Shown here: positions 7,390 through 16,943 of the stretch, one piece after another | How positions within the stretch are numbered: position 1 is the stretch's first letter | Layout: the number at the start of each line of letters is the position of its first letter | Source: JABDEZ01 sp965276955 | GTDB lineage: Bacteria; Bacteroidota; Bacteroidia; Chitinophagales; Chitinophagaceae | Direction of reading: 5' to 3' | Assembly (NCBI GenBank): GCA_965276955.1 | Contig: CBDIBP010000006.1 | Span: 18,826 to 82,825, forward strand | Length of the DNA stretch: 64,000 nt | The notes under the pieces: generated by a model | Database searches by the model: none | What the model was told of the DNA's origin: nothing | Seen by the model: the letters and a program-made list of their open reading frames with translations, nothing else | Position numbers and translations under genes: made by a program

Positions 7390-9234
7390 ATGTCCATACC
7401 TACTAAAGTTGTTGAAGATGTTGTGATAAAATTTGCCGGCGACAGCGGCGATGGTATGCAACTTACCGGCAGCCAGTTTACCAACAACACCGCCCTTATA
7501 GGCAATGACCTATCTACATTCCCAGATTTCCCGGCAGAGATACGTGCCCCACAGGGTACCGTGCCGGGTGTGAGCGGGTACCAACTACACTTTTCGAGTA
7601 ACCGTATATACACACCGGGTGACAACTGTGATGTGCTGGTGGCCATGAATGCTGCTGCACTGAAAGTAAACATCAAGGCGCTGAAACCTGGGGGCATCAT
7701 CATTACCGATATATCCGGCTTTGACAGCAAGAACCTGAGGCTGGCCAACTATGCCGAGGGCGTGAACCCACTTGAGGATGACTCCCTGGCAGGATATGAG
7801 GTGCATAAAATAGATGTGACCAAGCTGACGCGTGAGGCCCTTAAGGACATACAAATGGGTGTGAAGGAAAAAGACCGTGCGAAGAACATGTTCGTACTCG
7901 GCTTTTTGTACTGGCTTTACAACCGCGACCTTACCAGTACCTTCTCTTTCCTGCACGATAAGTTTGGCAAAAAAGCCGATATACTGGAAAGTAATATAAA
8001 GGCGCTGCAATCGGGCTACAACTACGCTGATACGGTAGAGGCATTTAGCAGCCGCTATAAGGTGGAGAAAGCAAAACTACCACCCGGCGAATACCGCAGC
8101 ATAACAGGAAATACGGCCCTTACTTATGGGCTTATAGCTGCATCTGAAAATAGTGCATTGCCTATTTTCCTGGGCTCTTACCCTATAACGCCAGCATCGG
8201 ACATACTGCACGAACTGGCGCGCTACAAAAACTTTGGTGTGCGCACCTTCCAGGCAGAGGATGAGATAGCGGCCATCACATCGGCCATTGGGGCATCGTA
8301 TGGTGGCAGCCTGGGTGTTACCACTACATCGGGCCCCGGAATGGCGCTGAAGACGGAAGCTATGGGGCTGGCAGTGATGCTGGAGATACCATTAATTATA
8401 ATCAACATACAGCGTGGTGGCCCATCGACAGGGTTGCCCACCAAAACAGAGCAGAGCGACCTGCTGCAGGCCTACTATGGCCGCAACGGCGAGTGCCCTA
8501 TGCCTGTAGTATCGGCATCGACAGCGAGCGACTGCTTTGATGCGGTGTATGAGGCGGTGCGTATATCTGTGCAGCACATGACCCCGGTGATATTCCTGAG
8601 CGATGGCTATATAGCCAATGGCGCAGAACCCTGGAAGTACCCTAACAGCAGCGACCTGAAGCCGATAACAGTGAACTTTAAAAAAGGCTTGGCAGAGGAC
8701 GAGCCGACATTTATGCCTTATCGCCGCGACGAGAACCTGGTGCGCCCATGGGCAGTACCCGGCACACCCGGCCTGGAGCACCGCATAGGCGGCCTTGAGA
8801 AAGAAGATATAACCGGAAACATATCTTACGACCCGGAAAACCACCAGAAGATGGTGAAAATAAGGGAAGAAAAAATAGAGCGTATAGCCCACCACATACC
8901 GCTGCAAACACTGGACAGCGGCCCTGAGACCGGGGATGTGCTGGTACTGGGCTGGGGCAGCACCTATGGCGCCATAAAAAGCGCCGTGGCTGAACTACAG
9001 GCCGATGGAATAGCTGTGGCACATGCACATGTGCGCCACCTGCGCCCCTTCCCCACCAACCTGGGGGAAATGCTGGGCAAGTACAAAAGGATACTGATAC
9101 CGGAGATAAACAACGGGCAGCTGATAAAAATAATAAGGGACAAGTACCTGGTGGATGCGGTGGGTTTTAATAAGATAAAAGGCACCCCCATTACCCGCAG
9201 TGAGCTTGTGACGGCGATCAAAGGTTTGTTATAA
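7390..9234 (+). CDS. korA: 2-oxoacid:acceptor oxidoreductase, fused gamma-alpha subunit (KorA type)
   Basis: The 614 residues combine a gamma domain (about 10-190: IKFAGDSGDGMQLTG, FPAEIRAPQGT) with the alpha subunit's pyrimidine-binding domain (about 220-440: LGSYPITPASDILHELA, QAEDEIAAITSAIGASYGG, TTSGPGMALKTEAMGLAVM) and C-terminal domain (VLVLGWGSTYGAIKSAV, HVRHLRPFP). This matches KorA-type subunits that convert 2-oxoglutarate or a similar 2-oxoacid to an acyl-CoA with ferredoxin. The thiamine-diphosphate-binding beta subunit KorB is required for activity and usually lies immediately downstream. Here a strong terminator follows instead and no korB appears in the window, so it must be elsewhere. 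Confidence 0.92.
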   Translation: MSIPTKVVEDVVIKFAGDSGDGMQLTGSQFTNNTALIGNDLSTFPDFPAEIRAPQGTVPGVSGYQLHFSSNRIYTPGDNCDVLVAMNAAALKVNIKALKPGGIIITDISGFDSKNLRLANYAEGVNPLEDDSLAGYEVHKIDVTKLTREALKDIQMGVKEKDRAKNMFVLGFLYWLYNRDLTSTFSFLHDKFGKKADILESNIKALQSGYNYADTVEAFSSRYKVEKAKLPPGEYRSITGNTALTYGLIAASENSALPIFLGSYPITPASDILHELARYKNFGVRTFQAEDEIAAITSAIGASYGGSLGVTTTSGPGMALKTEAMGLAVMLEIPLIIINIQRGGPSTGLPTKTEQSDLLQAYYGRNGECPMPVVSASTASDCFDAVYEAVRISVQHMTPVIFLSDGYIANGAEPWKYPNSSDLKPITVNFKKGLAEDEPTFMPYRRDENLVRPWAVPGTPGLEHRIGGLEKEDITGNISYDPENHQKMVKIREEKIERIAHHIPLQTLDSGPETGDVLVLGWGSTYGAIKSAVAELQADGIAVAHAHVRHLRPFPTNLGEMLGKYKRILIPEINNGQLIKIIRDKYLVDAVGFNKIKGTPITRSELVTAIKGLL

Positions 9235-9250
9235 GATCATTAAGTTTAGG

Positions 9251-9289
9251 TTAGGTTATCTCGTCTTATCACGAGATAACCTAATTTTT
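9251..9289 (+). terminator. Strong intrinsic terminator after korA
   Basis: A perfect 14-base stem (9251-9264 ttaggttatctcgt pairing with 9271-9284) surrounds a six-base loop and runs into five T residues. It ends the korA transcript and separates it from the next gene. Confidence 0.9.
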
Positions 9290-9359
9290 ATGCACCTGTT
9301 AGTCATGTGAATAAACATTTCATAACGCATACTTAATAGCCAGCGGCCATAGGGTGCGG

Positions 9360-9367
9360 TAATTTTG
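9360..9367 (+). promoter_or_regulatory. Bacteroidota -7 element for the large secreted protein
   Basis: taattttg matches TAnnTTTG, 32 bases before the ATG at 9400 and just after the korA terminator. No TTG at -33 spacing is visible. Confidence 0.45.
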
Positions 9368-9399
9368 CAGTTTCGGAGATACACAAGAAACGCAGAGTT

Positions 9400-12198
9400 A
9401 TGAAGAGAAAATTATTCCTGATAATACTGGCCTTAATGTGCTGCAATAGTGTGGGGATGGCCCAAGGCTTGATAGTAAATGAATTTTCGCAAGGCACAAG
9501 CGGCACCAAAGAATATTTTGAATTTGTAGTAGTGGGTACACGCACCTGTACCGATAGTACCCTGGACCTAACAGGCTGGATCTTTGATGATAATAATGGC
9601 TGGTACGGCTCATCTGGAGTAGCGGGTGGCCATATGCGATTTACCAACGTTGCCAACTGGCGGGCCGTACCTTATGGTTCTATTATATTGGTATATAACG
9701 ACGGTGATATTAACGGCTCGATCGTGTCGCAAAACGTGCTACCTGACCCTACCGATGCGAACCATGACCATGTATATGTATTGGGTATAAGTAACAGCAC
9801 TTACCTGGAAGAGGCTTCGACCCCGACAAACGGTGGTGGCAGCGCTACTTTTACCTACGCAGGCTCCTCTTATTCGCCCGGCGGAAGCTGGACAGGGATA
9901 ACATTATCCAATACCTCTGCAGATGGCGTAGTTGTAACGAGCCCGGCCAACCTGGGATCGGCCTATCATTCGGTAACTTTTGGAGCAGCAACAATAGGCG
10001 GCGGCGGCTACCAGACACCTACCGCACATATAACTACCCAAGTGGCGGGAGGTGAGACCGGATACCTAAGCGATGCTAACTACACATCTTCTGCAAGCTA
10101 TTTAAAAGGTAACGCGCCGGGAGACGAAACCCCAGGAAAGCCCAATACTACGGCTAATGCCGCATGGATAAACAGCATGCTGGTGCAAGTAGGTGGTAGC
10201 GGCAGTGCACCCAGGCTGGGCAGCAACAGTCCGGTTTGTGCAGGGCAGACACTGATGATAGTAGACAGCACAACGGGGGGCACCTACAGCTGGACGGCCC
10301 CTAACGGATCCACATCGACACAGCAAAACATCACTATACCAAATGCTACTGCTGCAGATTCTGGCATCTATACATTGACAGTAGGCAGTGGTGCGTGCAC
10401 AGCCACCGGCACTATCAGCGTTGCCGTAGTATCCACACTGCCTGCACCAAGTATAGCCAGCAACTCGCCTGTGTGCAATGGTGATACCATCAATCTTAGC
10501 TCATCGACAGCTACCAGCGGTGTTACATACCACTGGGCTGGCCCGGCGGGATTTACATCTACCCAGCAATACCCGCAGATAGTGGGCGCAACAGCTACTA
10601 ATGCGGGCACCTATACGGTATATGTCTCTACTTCAGGTTGCCAGTCCTCGACAGTAAGCACGGCGGTAACTGTAGCCAACCCTGTAAAACCAATAATATA
10701 CGCCGACAGCATAGCGTGTACAGGCACTACCCTGCTGCTGACCACTGATAGTGTGGCAGGCGCTACTTATACGTGGATAGGCCCCAACAACTTCTCATCT
10801 CACCTGCAAGACCCATCGATACCTAATGTAAACGCTGTGAATGCAGGTACCTACGGACTGTATGTCTCGTATTCCGGCTGCAACTCCTCAACAGCTACCA
10901 AGATAATAACTGTGAACCCCACCCCGGCCGCGCCTACAGGCAGCAATGTATCTTATTGCCAGAATGCTATAGCCGCGCCGTTAACGGCTAACGGGACCAA
11001 CCTGCTGTTCTATACATCGCCGACCGGCGGTACACCGCTTGGCAGCGCGCCTGTGCCCAGCACGGCAACACCGGGAACCACTACCTTTTATGTAAGCCAG
11101 ATAACCACTGTATGCGAAAGCCCCCGTGTGCCAATTACCGTGACCGTGAACCCGGCACCTGGCGCTGGTATAGCTGCAGCTACCAGACCTTCTTATTGCC
11201 AGTACGATACGCTGACCGTAGCTTTTGCAGGGACGGTGCAACCCGGCAACACCTATACATGGACCGTAACACCAGCGGCTACAGTACTGAGCGGATCGCT
11301 ACAGTCGCCCGGGCCTATAACATTCCGTTTCGATAATGCTGGAAGCATAGATATAAAGATAGAGGTAAGTAACGGTGTGTGCAGCAGCAAATCGCTATAC
11401 CTGGCGCAGGTAAATGCTATACCTGACGCAGAGCTTGTAGTGAAGAAAGAGCCCTGCCTGAATGAAGCTATAGGCATAGGACTTACGGACAGGAACAACC
11501 TGAAGAACTACACCGTAGTATACCCAGGCGCATCGCTGATACAATATGATGAGGCACGTGACGTTTACTACGTAAAGTGGGGGGCTACCGGTACCTACAT
11601 AATTACCGCTACACTGAACTCTTATTTATGCCCATCGGCAGTGGTGAGTGATACCGTGACGGTACATGACCTGCCGAGTGTGCAGATACAAGGACCAACA
11701 ACCGGTACAACCTGCATAGGCGAAGCCACAGCAGTGAATGCCATAGACCCTAACGCAGGGAACCTATACACCTGGGGGCCGGCCATCTTATTTCCTGATG
11801 GCAAGAACCAGGGGCCGTTTGTAATGCCTGTGCTGGATGCCCATACTGTAGTATATGTGTATGCATCGGATGCATATGGATGTACCGGCACGGACTCGAT
11901 AGCATTGACGAGCGAAGCATGTTGCAGCGTATACTTCCCTACAGGTTTTACGCCCAATAACGACGGTAAGAACGATGAGTTCAAACCTATTACAGACGGT
12001 AACCATAAGCTGAACAACTTTGTAGTAGAGAACAGGTATGGCCAGATGGTATACGAAAGCCGCGATGAACACAAGGGGTGGAATGGCAAATTGGGGGGCG
12101 TGGACCAACCTATAGGTACATACTACTACTTTATAAGATTTGTATGCGCTAACGGCAAGGAGATAACCCAAAAAGGAAGTGTAGAGCTGATACGCTAA
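9400..12198 (+). CDS. Large T9SS type B secreted protein with lamin-tail and Ig-like modules
   Basis: This 932-residue protein begins with a signal peptide (LFLIILALMCCNSVGMAQG). Residues about 22-250 resemble a lamin-tail domain (LIVNEFSQG, LDLTGWIFDD, GSIILVYN). Three or more Ig-like repeats follow, each with a pattern such as SNSPVCNGDTINLSSST ... GPAGFTSTQQ ... AGTYTVYVSTSGC. Further Ig/PKD-like segments lead to the gliding motility-associated C-terminal domain: FPTGFTPNNDGKNDEFKP, NRYGQMVYES, GWNGKLGGV, GTYYYFIRFVC. That domain directs export through T9SS as type B cargo. It stands alone with its own promoter and terminator. Adhesion or surface-matrix binding is the likely role (inference). 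Confidence 0.85.
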   Translation: MKRKLFLIILALMCCNSVGMAQGLIVNEFSQGTSGTKEYFEFVVVGTRTCTDSTLDLTGWIFDDNNGWYGSSGVAGGHMRFTNVANWRAVPYGSIILVYNDGDINGSIVSQNVLPDPTDANHDHVYVLGISNSTYLEEASTPTNGGGSATFTYAGSSYSPGGSWTGITLSNTSADGVVVTSPANLGSAYHSVTFGAATIGGGGYQTPTAHITTQVAGGETGYLSDANYTSSASYLKGNAPGDETPGKPNTTANAAWINSMLVQVGGSGSAPRLGSNSPVCAGQTLMIVDSTTGGTYSWTAPNGSTSTQQNITIPNATAADSGIYTLTVGSGACTATGTISVAVVSTLPAPSIASNSPVCNGDTINLSSSTATSGVTYHWAGPAGFTSTQQYPQIVGATATNAGTYTVYVSTSGCQSSTVSTAVTVANPVKPIIYADSIACTGTTLLLTTDSVAGATYTWIGPNNFSSHLQDPSIPNVNAVNAGTYGLYVSYSGCNSSTATKIITVNPTPAAPTGSNVSYCQNAIAAPLTANGTNLLFYTSPTGGTPLGSAPVPSTATPGTTTFYVSQITTVCESPRVPITVTVNPAPGAGIAAATRPSYCQYDTLTVAFAGTVQPGNTYTWTVTPAATVLSGSLQSPGPITFRFDNAGSIDIKIEVSNGVCSSKSLYLAQVNAIPDAELVVKKEPCLNEAIGIGLTDRNNLKNYTVVYPGASLIQYDEARDVYYVKWGATGTYIITATLNSYLCPSAVVSDTVTVHDLPSVQIQGPTTGTTCIGEATAVNAIDPNAGNLYTWGPAILFPDGKNQGPFVMPVLDAHTVVYVYASDAYGCTGTDSIALTSEACCSVYFPTGFTPNNDGKNDEFKPITDGNHKLNNFVVENRYGQMVYESRDEHKGWNGKLGGVDQPIGTYYYFIRFVCANGKEITQKGSVELIR

Positions 12199-12214
12199 GA
12201 GAGATGCACATTGA

Positions 12215-12390
12215 TACAGAGTTGGTATAGCCTGTAACGTAACTACAAAAGTGGCGGAGCAAGAGTTACTACCACCTTTGTTGTTACTGATAATACAGTT
12301 TATTTGCTTTCCATTTACGATAAGGCGGAAAAGGGACACCTTACAGATAAGGAGTTAAATGAGCTGTTGCAATATTCCCGGCAGAGGTTC
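12215..12390 (+). pseudogene. Decayed RelE/HigB-like toxin fragment
   Basis: One frame reads YRVGIACNVTTK (12215-12250). The adjacent frame continues KSGGARVTTTFVVTDNTVYL from 12247, then LSIYDKAEKGHLTDKELNELL to about 12390. The order of motifs (YRVRIAI-like strand, KSGGARV, LLxIYDKxEK, DKELxxLL) is that of the C-terminal half of RelE/HigB-type toxins. The two frames are one base apart, the N-terminal half is absent and a stop precedes each frame, so this is a remnant. No antitoxin lies on either side. Recognition is from motif pattern only. Confidence 0.55.
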
Positions 12391-12407
12391 TCGTTCATAT
12401 CTGTTGG

Positions 12408-13772
12408 TTACCGAAGCGGAGCTATCCAGCCAGTTGGGTCTACTGCCGATGAGGTGTTGTTGCCAGCTACCTTCCATAGTTCAAAGTGGATAACAGGGAC
12501 GTTCTCATCATTCAGCATTACGGTACCCAGTTGCTGCTTCATGTGGACCTTGTCGCCTTTCTTAACTATTACATTTGTAAGGCGCGAATATACAGTAAAG
12601 TACTGGCCGTGGTTGATGAGTACGAACTGGCCCATGCCTGGCACAAGCGCCACAGAGGTCACCGTACCATCAAAGATCGCAAAGGCGCTGGCTCCGGCAT
12701 TGGTTTGTATCTCTATGCCCAGGTTATCAACTTCCACATGTGCTTCCACTGCATGCTGGTGCCTGCCAAAGGGCTCTGCTATAAATCCTTTTGCTACCGG
12801 CCATGGCAACCTTCCCCTGTTGGCCTGGAAGTTATTGGATAGTGCGGTCACCTCGGGAGTGAGTGACAACGCGTAGGACGGCGCGCTTGCCGAGGCCGCT
12901 GTAGTATTGCGCGGGGTGCGGGTAGTACCTGGCAGGGTGATGGTAGTAGTGGTGGTCTTGATACCGGTAGAGCGTGGGTTGCCATTGTTGGCGGCGGCCA
13001 ATGCAGCCTTACGTGCTTCTTCCTCTTCGGCTTTCTTACGCGCTATCTCTATTTCCCTGCGTATGATGTCGCTAATGGCCCTGTCCAGCTGTTTGGCGGC
13101 TTTGCGTTCCTTTTCAATGTTGGTAGCCAGTTCTTTCTCCCTGCCCTTCAGGTCGAGTACTACTTTATTGGTCTCGTTGGTCTCTTTTTCCAGCACATGC
13201 TTTTGCTCCACCTGCGATGTCAGCAACTGATCTTTTTGCGTTTTTTCATTGTTCAGCACACCAATTTTCCGTACTATTTGTGTTTGTGTGCTGCGTATCA
13301 TATCGGCCTGGTGCTTGCGGTATTCCCTGAATTTTTTCAGGTATTGCATCCTTCGCACCGCGTCATTAAAATCGTTGGATGAGAAGATGAAAGCCATCAT
13401 ATCGTAAGTGCTGCGGTTAGCATATGCATAGCGTATGGTTTGTGCATAGCGGGTCTTCAGTTCTTCCAGTTTCTGGCGCAGCATGTCCACTTCAGTAGAG
13501 GACAATTCTATATTGGTACTGATCTGGTCTATTTGCGAGTTAATATTACCAATAAGGTTCTGGCGTTCAGCAAGTTTGTTTTGCAGCGCTCTTAGCTGGC
13601 CGATGGTGGCCTTTTTATCTTTTTTGGTGGCCTCAAGCTGTACTTCTGTCTGGCGTATGGCATCCATTATTTCCTTACGCTTGTTCTCAAGGTCGGTGCG
13701 CGATGAAGATGCCTGCTGTGCCAGCGCAGGGATACAGAAACAAAAACAGACAATAAAAACCAGGAAACGCAT
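12408..13772 (-). CDS. EnvC-like murein hydrolase activator with a degenerate M23 domain
   Basis: Starting at MRFLVFIVCFCFCIPALAQ gives 454 residues with a signal peptide; the open frame extends 31 codons further without a signal. Residues about 20-250 form a long charged coiled coil, as in EnvC. The C-terminal 120 residues are a LytM/M23 domain (FAIFDGTVTSVALVPGMGQF, VLINHGQYFTVYSRL, KKGDKVHMKQQLGTVM). The zinc motifs look broken: the usual HxGxD is NLGIE, and HxH is VIH. That fits EnvC, which activates cell-wall amidases at division without cutting peptidoglycan itself. It is divergent from yicC. Confidence 0.85.
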   Translation of the reverse strand: MRFLVFIVCFCFCIPALAQQASSSRTDLENKRKEIMDAIRQTEVQLEATKKDKKATIGQLRALQNKLAERQNLIGNINSQIDQISTNIELSSTEVDMLRQKLEELKTRYAQTIRYAYANRSTYDMMAFIFSSNDFNDAVRRMQYLKKFREYRKHQADMIRSTQTQIVRKIGVLNNEKTQKDQLLTSQVEQKHVLEKETNETNKVVLDLKGREKELATNIEKERKAAKQLDRAISDIIRREIEIARKKAEEEEARKAALAAANNGNPRSTGIKTTTTTITLPGTTRTPRNTTAASASAPSYALSLTPEVTALSNNFQANRGRLPWPVAKGFIAEPFGRHQHAVEAHVEVDNLGIEIQTNAGASAFAIFDGTVTSVALVPGMGQFVLINHGQYFTVYSRLTNVIVKKGDKVHMKQQLGTVMLNDENVPVIHFELWKVAGNNTSSAVDPTGWIAPLR

Positions 13773-13934
13773 GCACCACCTTTGATAAGCAACAAAAATA
13801 ATTAATTCTGCCGCCCTTGTACGTTTTATGGCAGGTTTTAAGGTTATTTTATATACTTTATGCAATAAAAGTTTGCCGGGAGTTTTTTTATTGGCAAACC
13901 TTTGTTCACTTTTGCTTTAAATATAATAGAGGAT

Positions 13935-14810
13935 ATGCTGTATTCAATGACGGGTTTTGGGCGTGCAGAAGCAACTGTAAATGGCCGGCAGGTTGCTGTG
14001 GAAATAAGATCGCTGAATGGCAAACAGTTTGAAGTGAATACTAAGATACCCCCCATATTGCGGTCTTACGAGCTAGACCTGCGCAATTTACTGAGTACGC
14101 TATTGATGCGTGGCTCACTGGACCTGACCGTATCTATACGCCAGGAGGGGGCATCAAAACCTATGATGGTGAATACTGCCCTTGCAGTATACTACTACCA
14201 GAGCATGGTGCAGATATCAGAACAATTGAATTTACCTAAAGAGAATATATTATCTACCCTCATGCGTATGCCAGAGGTGGTAGCTGCAGAACAAGATGTA
14301 CTGCCTGAAGAAGAATGGCTGCAGGTGAAGGTAGTGGTAGAAGAAGCTGCCGCACAGCTGATGCTGCACCGCAAGCAGGAAGGCGAGGCCTTATATAAAG
14401 ACCTGCACCTGCGTATAAAGAACATAGAGGCCCTGCTGGAGACCATAATACCGCACGAGATGCAGCGAGCCGATAAGATACGAACCAAACTAACAGCCTG
14501 GCTGGAAGATATGGCCGGCAAGGGAAGCCTGGACAGCAACCGCTTTGAGCAGGAAATGATATACTACCTGGAGCGTATGGACTTTACCGAAGAAAAGACA
14601 CGCCTCAAGCAACATTGCCAGTATTTTCATGATACCATCAATAAGCAAGACCAGTCTGTGGGTAAGAAGCTGGGCTTCATACTACAGGAGATAGGCAGGG
14701 AGATAAACACACTGGGCGCCAAAGCCAACAATGCCGAGATACAGCAAATAGTGATAAACATGAAGGACGAGCTGGAAAAAGCAAAAGAACAAATGCTGAA
14801 CATACTGTAA
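13935..14810 (+). CDS. yicC: YicC-family endoribonuclease-like protein
   Basis: The start is set at MLYSMTGFGRAEA (291 residues), the invariant N-terminus of the YicC family; an in-frame codon 33 bases earlier adds nothing conserved. An agagga sequence sits a few bases before the ATG, a rare clear ribosome site here. The central EIRSLNGKQFEVNTKIP, the loop RGSLDLTVSIRQEG and the C-terminal FILQEIGREINTLGAKANNA block are all diagnostic. YicC proteins are reported RNases in enteric bacteria. gmk, a frequent neighbour, is absent; gldH follows 48 bases on. Confidence 0.93.
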   Translation: MLYSMTGFGRAEATVNGRQVAVEIRSLNGKQFEVNTKIPPILRSYELDLRNLLSTLLMRGSLDLTVSIRQEGASKPMMVNTALAVYYYQSMVQISEQLNLPKENILSTLMRMPEVVAAEQDVLPEEEWLQVKVVVEEAAAQLMLHRKQEGEALYKDLHLRIKNIEALLETIIPHEMQRADKIRTKLTAWLEDMAGKGSLDSNRFEQEMIYYLERMDFTEEKTRLKQHCQYFHDTINKQDQSVGKKLGFILQEIGREINTLGAKANNAEIQQIVINMKDELEKAKEQMLNIL

Positions 14811-14858
14811 CCTTTATAAAAACGAATAATTAGTAATTTCGCCAAAATTGAATTTTTC

Positions 14859-15344
14859 ATGCGCCGCAGTGCCTTTATCATATTAATCATTTGTTGTCTT
14901 TGCCTGGGCGGTTGCCTTAATTCTCCCTATTACCAAAAGGAAGTAGCAGTACCGCAAAATGCATGGCAATGGCAATACCAACCTGTATTCAAAGTAAACA
15001 TACCCGATACCAATGCCCGGTATACCACCTTTTTTGTGATACGCCATACTGAAGCCTATGCCTACTTCAACATATGGATGTGGGTATATGCCAAAGCACC
15101 CGGCGACAGTACATTTACCCGCCTGCGCGTGAACATACCGCTTGCCGAAAGCTCTGGCAAGTGGATGGGCAGGGGCATGGGCGAAATATGGGAACAATAC
15201 ATGCCTGTGACGCTAAGCGACAAAGGAAGCCTGTTCACCAAACCTGGTACGTACGAGATAAAGCTGGAACAAAATATGCGATCGAACCCACTGCCGGAGA
15301 TACTTAATGTGGGCCTGCGCATAGAGAAGGTGAACAAGTCTTAA
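14859..15344 (+). CDS. gldH: Gliding motility lipoprotein GldH
   Basis: This 161-residue lipoprotein has a signal with lipobox LGGC (C19). The mature part matches GldH in length and pattern: YYQKEVAVPQNAWQWQYQP, FKVNIPDTNARYTTFFVIRH, YFNIWMWVYAKAPGDS, and a C-terminal strand YEIKLEQNMRSNPLPEILNVG. GldH is needed for gliding and chitin use in Flavobacterium johnsoniae and belongs to the set of Gld proteins linked to T9SS-dependent motility. It is followed 29 bases later by a sensor kinase on the same strand, suggesting co-transcription. Confidence 0.85.
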   Translation: MRRSAFIILIICCLCLGGCLNSPYYQKEVAVPQNAWQWQYQPVFKVNIPDTNARYTTFFVIRHTEAYAYFNIWMWVYAKAPGDSTFTRLRVNIPLAESSGKWMGRGMGEIWEQYMPVTLSDKGSLFTKPGTYEIKLEQNMRSNPLPEILNVGLRIEKVNKS

Positions 15345-15373
15345 CTTTATGATATACCACTTGCTGATATACC

Positions 15374-16339
15374 ATGCGCCTATATAATACTGTTTTCTTT
15401 CTGCTACTGATATACATAGTTGCCATCCTCATTTTCTGGGGCATTAGTCTCCAAAAACAAAATGAACGGATATACGGACTGGAAAGTATAGTGGTGAGCC
15501 GCACTATAGATAGTGTGCAGCACCCGGCCCTATACCAGTCTCGCGTTACAGACCTTGAACGTAGCTATACCATGCGTGTGAAACAGTTCGTAGGGGAAGG
15601 CGGCACCTTCTTGCTGGTGATACTTATAGGGGCAGGCGTGGTATGGACCTCGCTGAGAAGGAGTATGCGCCTTTCGCGGCAGCAAAGTAATTTTATGCTG
15701 TCTGTAACGCATGAATTAAAATCGCCCATAGCAGCCATAAAACTGAACCTGCAAACACTGGAACGGCATAGCTTGGATACTGAAAAAAGGGACATGCTTA
15801 TAGAGCGATGCATCAAAGAGGCCAACCGGCTCAATGACCTGTGCAACAATATGCTTTTTGCATCGCAGATAGAAGGGCGGCAATATGCGCAGGCAAAGGA
15901 GACCCTCAACTTTTCTGAACTGGTAGAAGATAGTGTGGAAGACTATGCCAACCGCTACCCCCAACGGTTTGAAGAAGAGATAACACCCGGCTGTAAAATA
16001 ACCGGAGACCGCGTGATGCTGCAAATGGCAGTGAACAACCTGCTGGAAAATGCAGTGAAATATGCCCCAGACAAACTGATATGTGTGAAACTGGAACTGC
16101 AACACGGTATACTGCAGCTGCAAATAATAGACGAAGGGCCCGGCATAACAGAAGATGAAAAGAAAAAGATATTCAACAAGTTTTACCGCGTAGGCAGGGA
16201 AGAAAGCAGGAAAGCGAAGGGTACAGGCCTTGGCTTATACCTCACCTGCAAGATAGTGAGCCAGCATAAGGGCAAGATACAGGTAAAAGATAATAAACCG
16301 ACGGGCAGTATCTTTGAGATATGCCTACCGGCAGCGTAG
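15374..16339 (+). CDS. Membrane sensor histidine kinase
   Basis: This 321-residue kinase has two membrane helices (about residues 6-24 and 77-94) bracketing a short extracytoplasmic segment of roughly 50 residues. The H-box SVTHELKSPIAAIKLNLQ places the phosphorylated histidine at H113. The ATPase part is complete: N-box NNLLENAVKYAP, G1 DEGPGI, F-box FNKFYRVGREE, G2 GTGLGLYL. No response regulator is adjacent, which is unusual for this class. The OmpR-type regulator at 27075 in this window is a plausible partner, unproven. Position behind gldH hints at, but does not prove, a link to envelope or motility control. Confidence 0.9.
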   Translation: MRLYNTVFFLLLIYIVAILIFWGISLQKQNERIYGLESIVVSRTIDSVQHPALYQSRVTDLERSYTMRVKQFVGEGGTFLLVILIGAGVVWTSLRRSMRLSRQQSNFMLSVTHELKSPIAAIKLNLQTLERHSLDTEKRDMLIERCIKEANRLNDLCNNMLFASQIEGRQYAQAKETLNFSELVEDSVEDYANRYPQRFEEEITPGCKITGDRVMLQMAVNNLLENAVKYAPDKLICVKLELQHGILQLQIIDEGPGITEDEKKKIFNKFYRVGREESRKAKGTGLGLYLTCKIVSQHKGKIQVKDNKPTGSIFEICLPAA

Positions 16340-16346
16340 TGCAGTA

Positions 16347-16943
16347 TCACTGCGCCTCTGACAGCTCTTTGCAGATACCAAATGTTTTACGGTGATATGG
16401 TGAGAGGCCATGTATCTTAATACCGTTGCGGTGGGTGGTAGTGCCATAGCCTTTATTATCGTCCCATCCATATAAGGGATGTTCTAAGTGCAAAGCTTTC
16501 ATGTAAGCGTCGCGATGCGTTTTGGCCAATATACTGGCCGCAGCTATGGAGGTGTATATTTCATCGCCCTTTATTACACATTGATGAACTATACCAAAGT
16601 ACGGGCTGAAAAGATGACCATCTATAAGTAATAACTCTGGCCGTGTGTGTAGCTGATCTATAGCCAGGTGCATTGCCTTAAAAGATGCTTTCAGTATGTT
16701 TATGCGGTCTATCTCTTCATGGTCTACCATGGCAACAGCCCAAGCCAGTGCTTTTTTTTCAATTATAGGACGCAGTGCTTCGCGGTCTTCTTCGGCTACC
16801 TGCTTGCTATCGTTAAGCAGTGGATGAGAGAAGCGTGGTGGTAATATGACCGCTGCTGCAAATACAGGACCGGCAAGACAACCTCTGCCCGCCTCATCGC
16901 AACCCGCTTCCACTACCCCTTTTTGAAAAGCCTTCTTCAGCAC
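16347..16943 (-). CDS. rnhB: Ribonuclease HII
   Basis: This 198-residue enzyme removes ribonucleotides from DNA and RNA primers. The catalytic acids are visible: D16 and E17 in GCDEAGRGCLAGPV, D108 in LLLIDGH, and the aspartate of ILAKTHRD. KGDEIYTSIAAASILAKT and YGWDDNKGYGTTTH are family signatures. The start is GTG at 16943, preceded by agggaac; no ATG lies between it and the active-site aspartate. It converges with the sensor kinase, seven bases apart. Confidence 0.95.
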   Translation of the reverse strand: MLKKAFQKGVVEAGCDEAGRGCLAGPVFAAAVILPPRFSHPLLNDSKQVAEEDREALRPIIEKKALAWAVAMVDHEEIDRINILKASFKAMHLAIDQLHTRPELLLIDGHLFSPYFGIVHQCVIKGDEIYTSIAAASILAKTHRDAYMKALHLEHPLYGWDDNKGYGTTTHRNGIKIHGLSPYHRKTFGICKELSEAQ

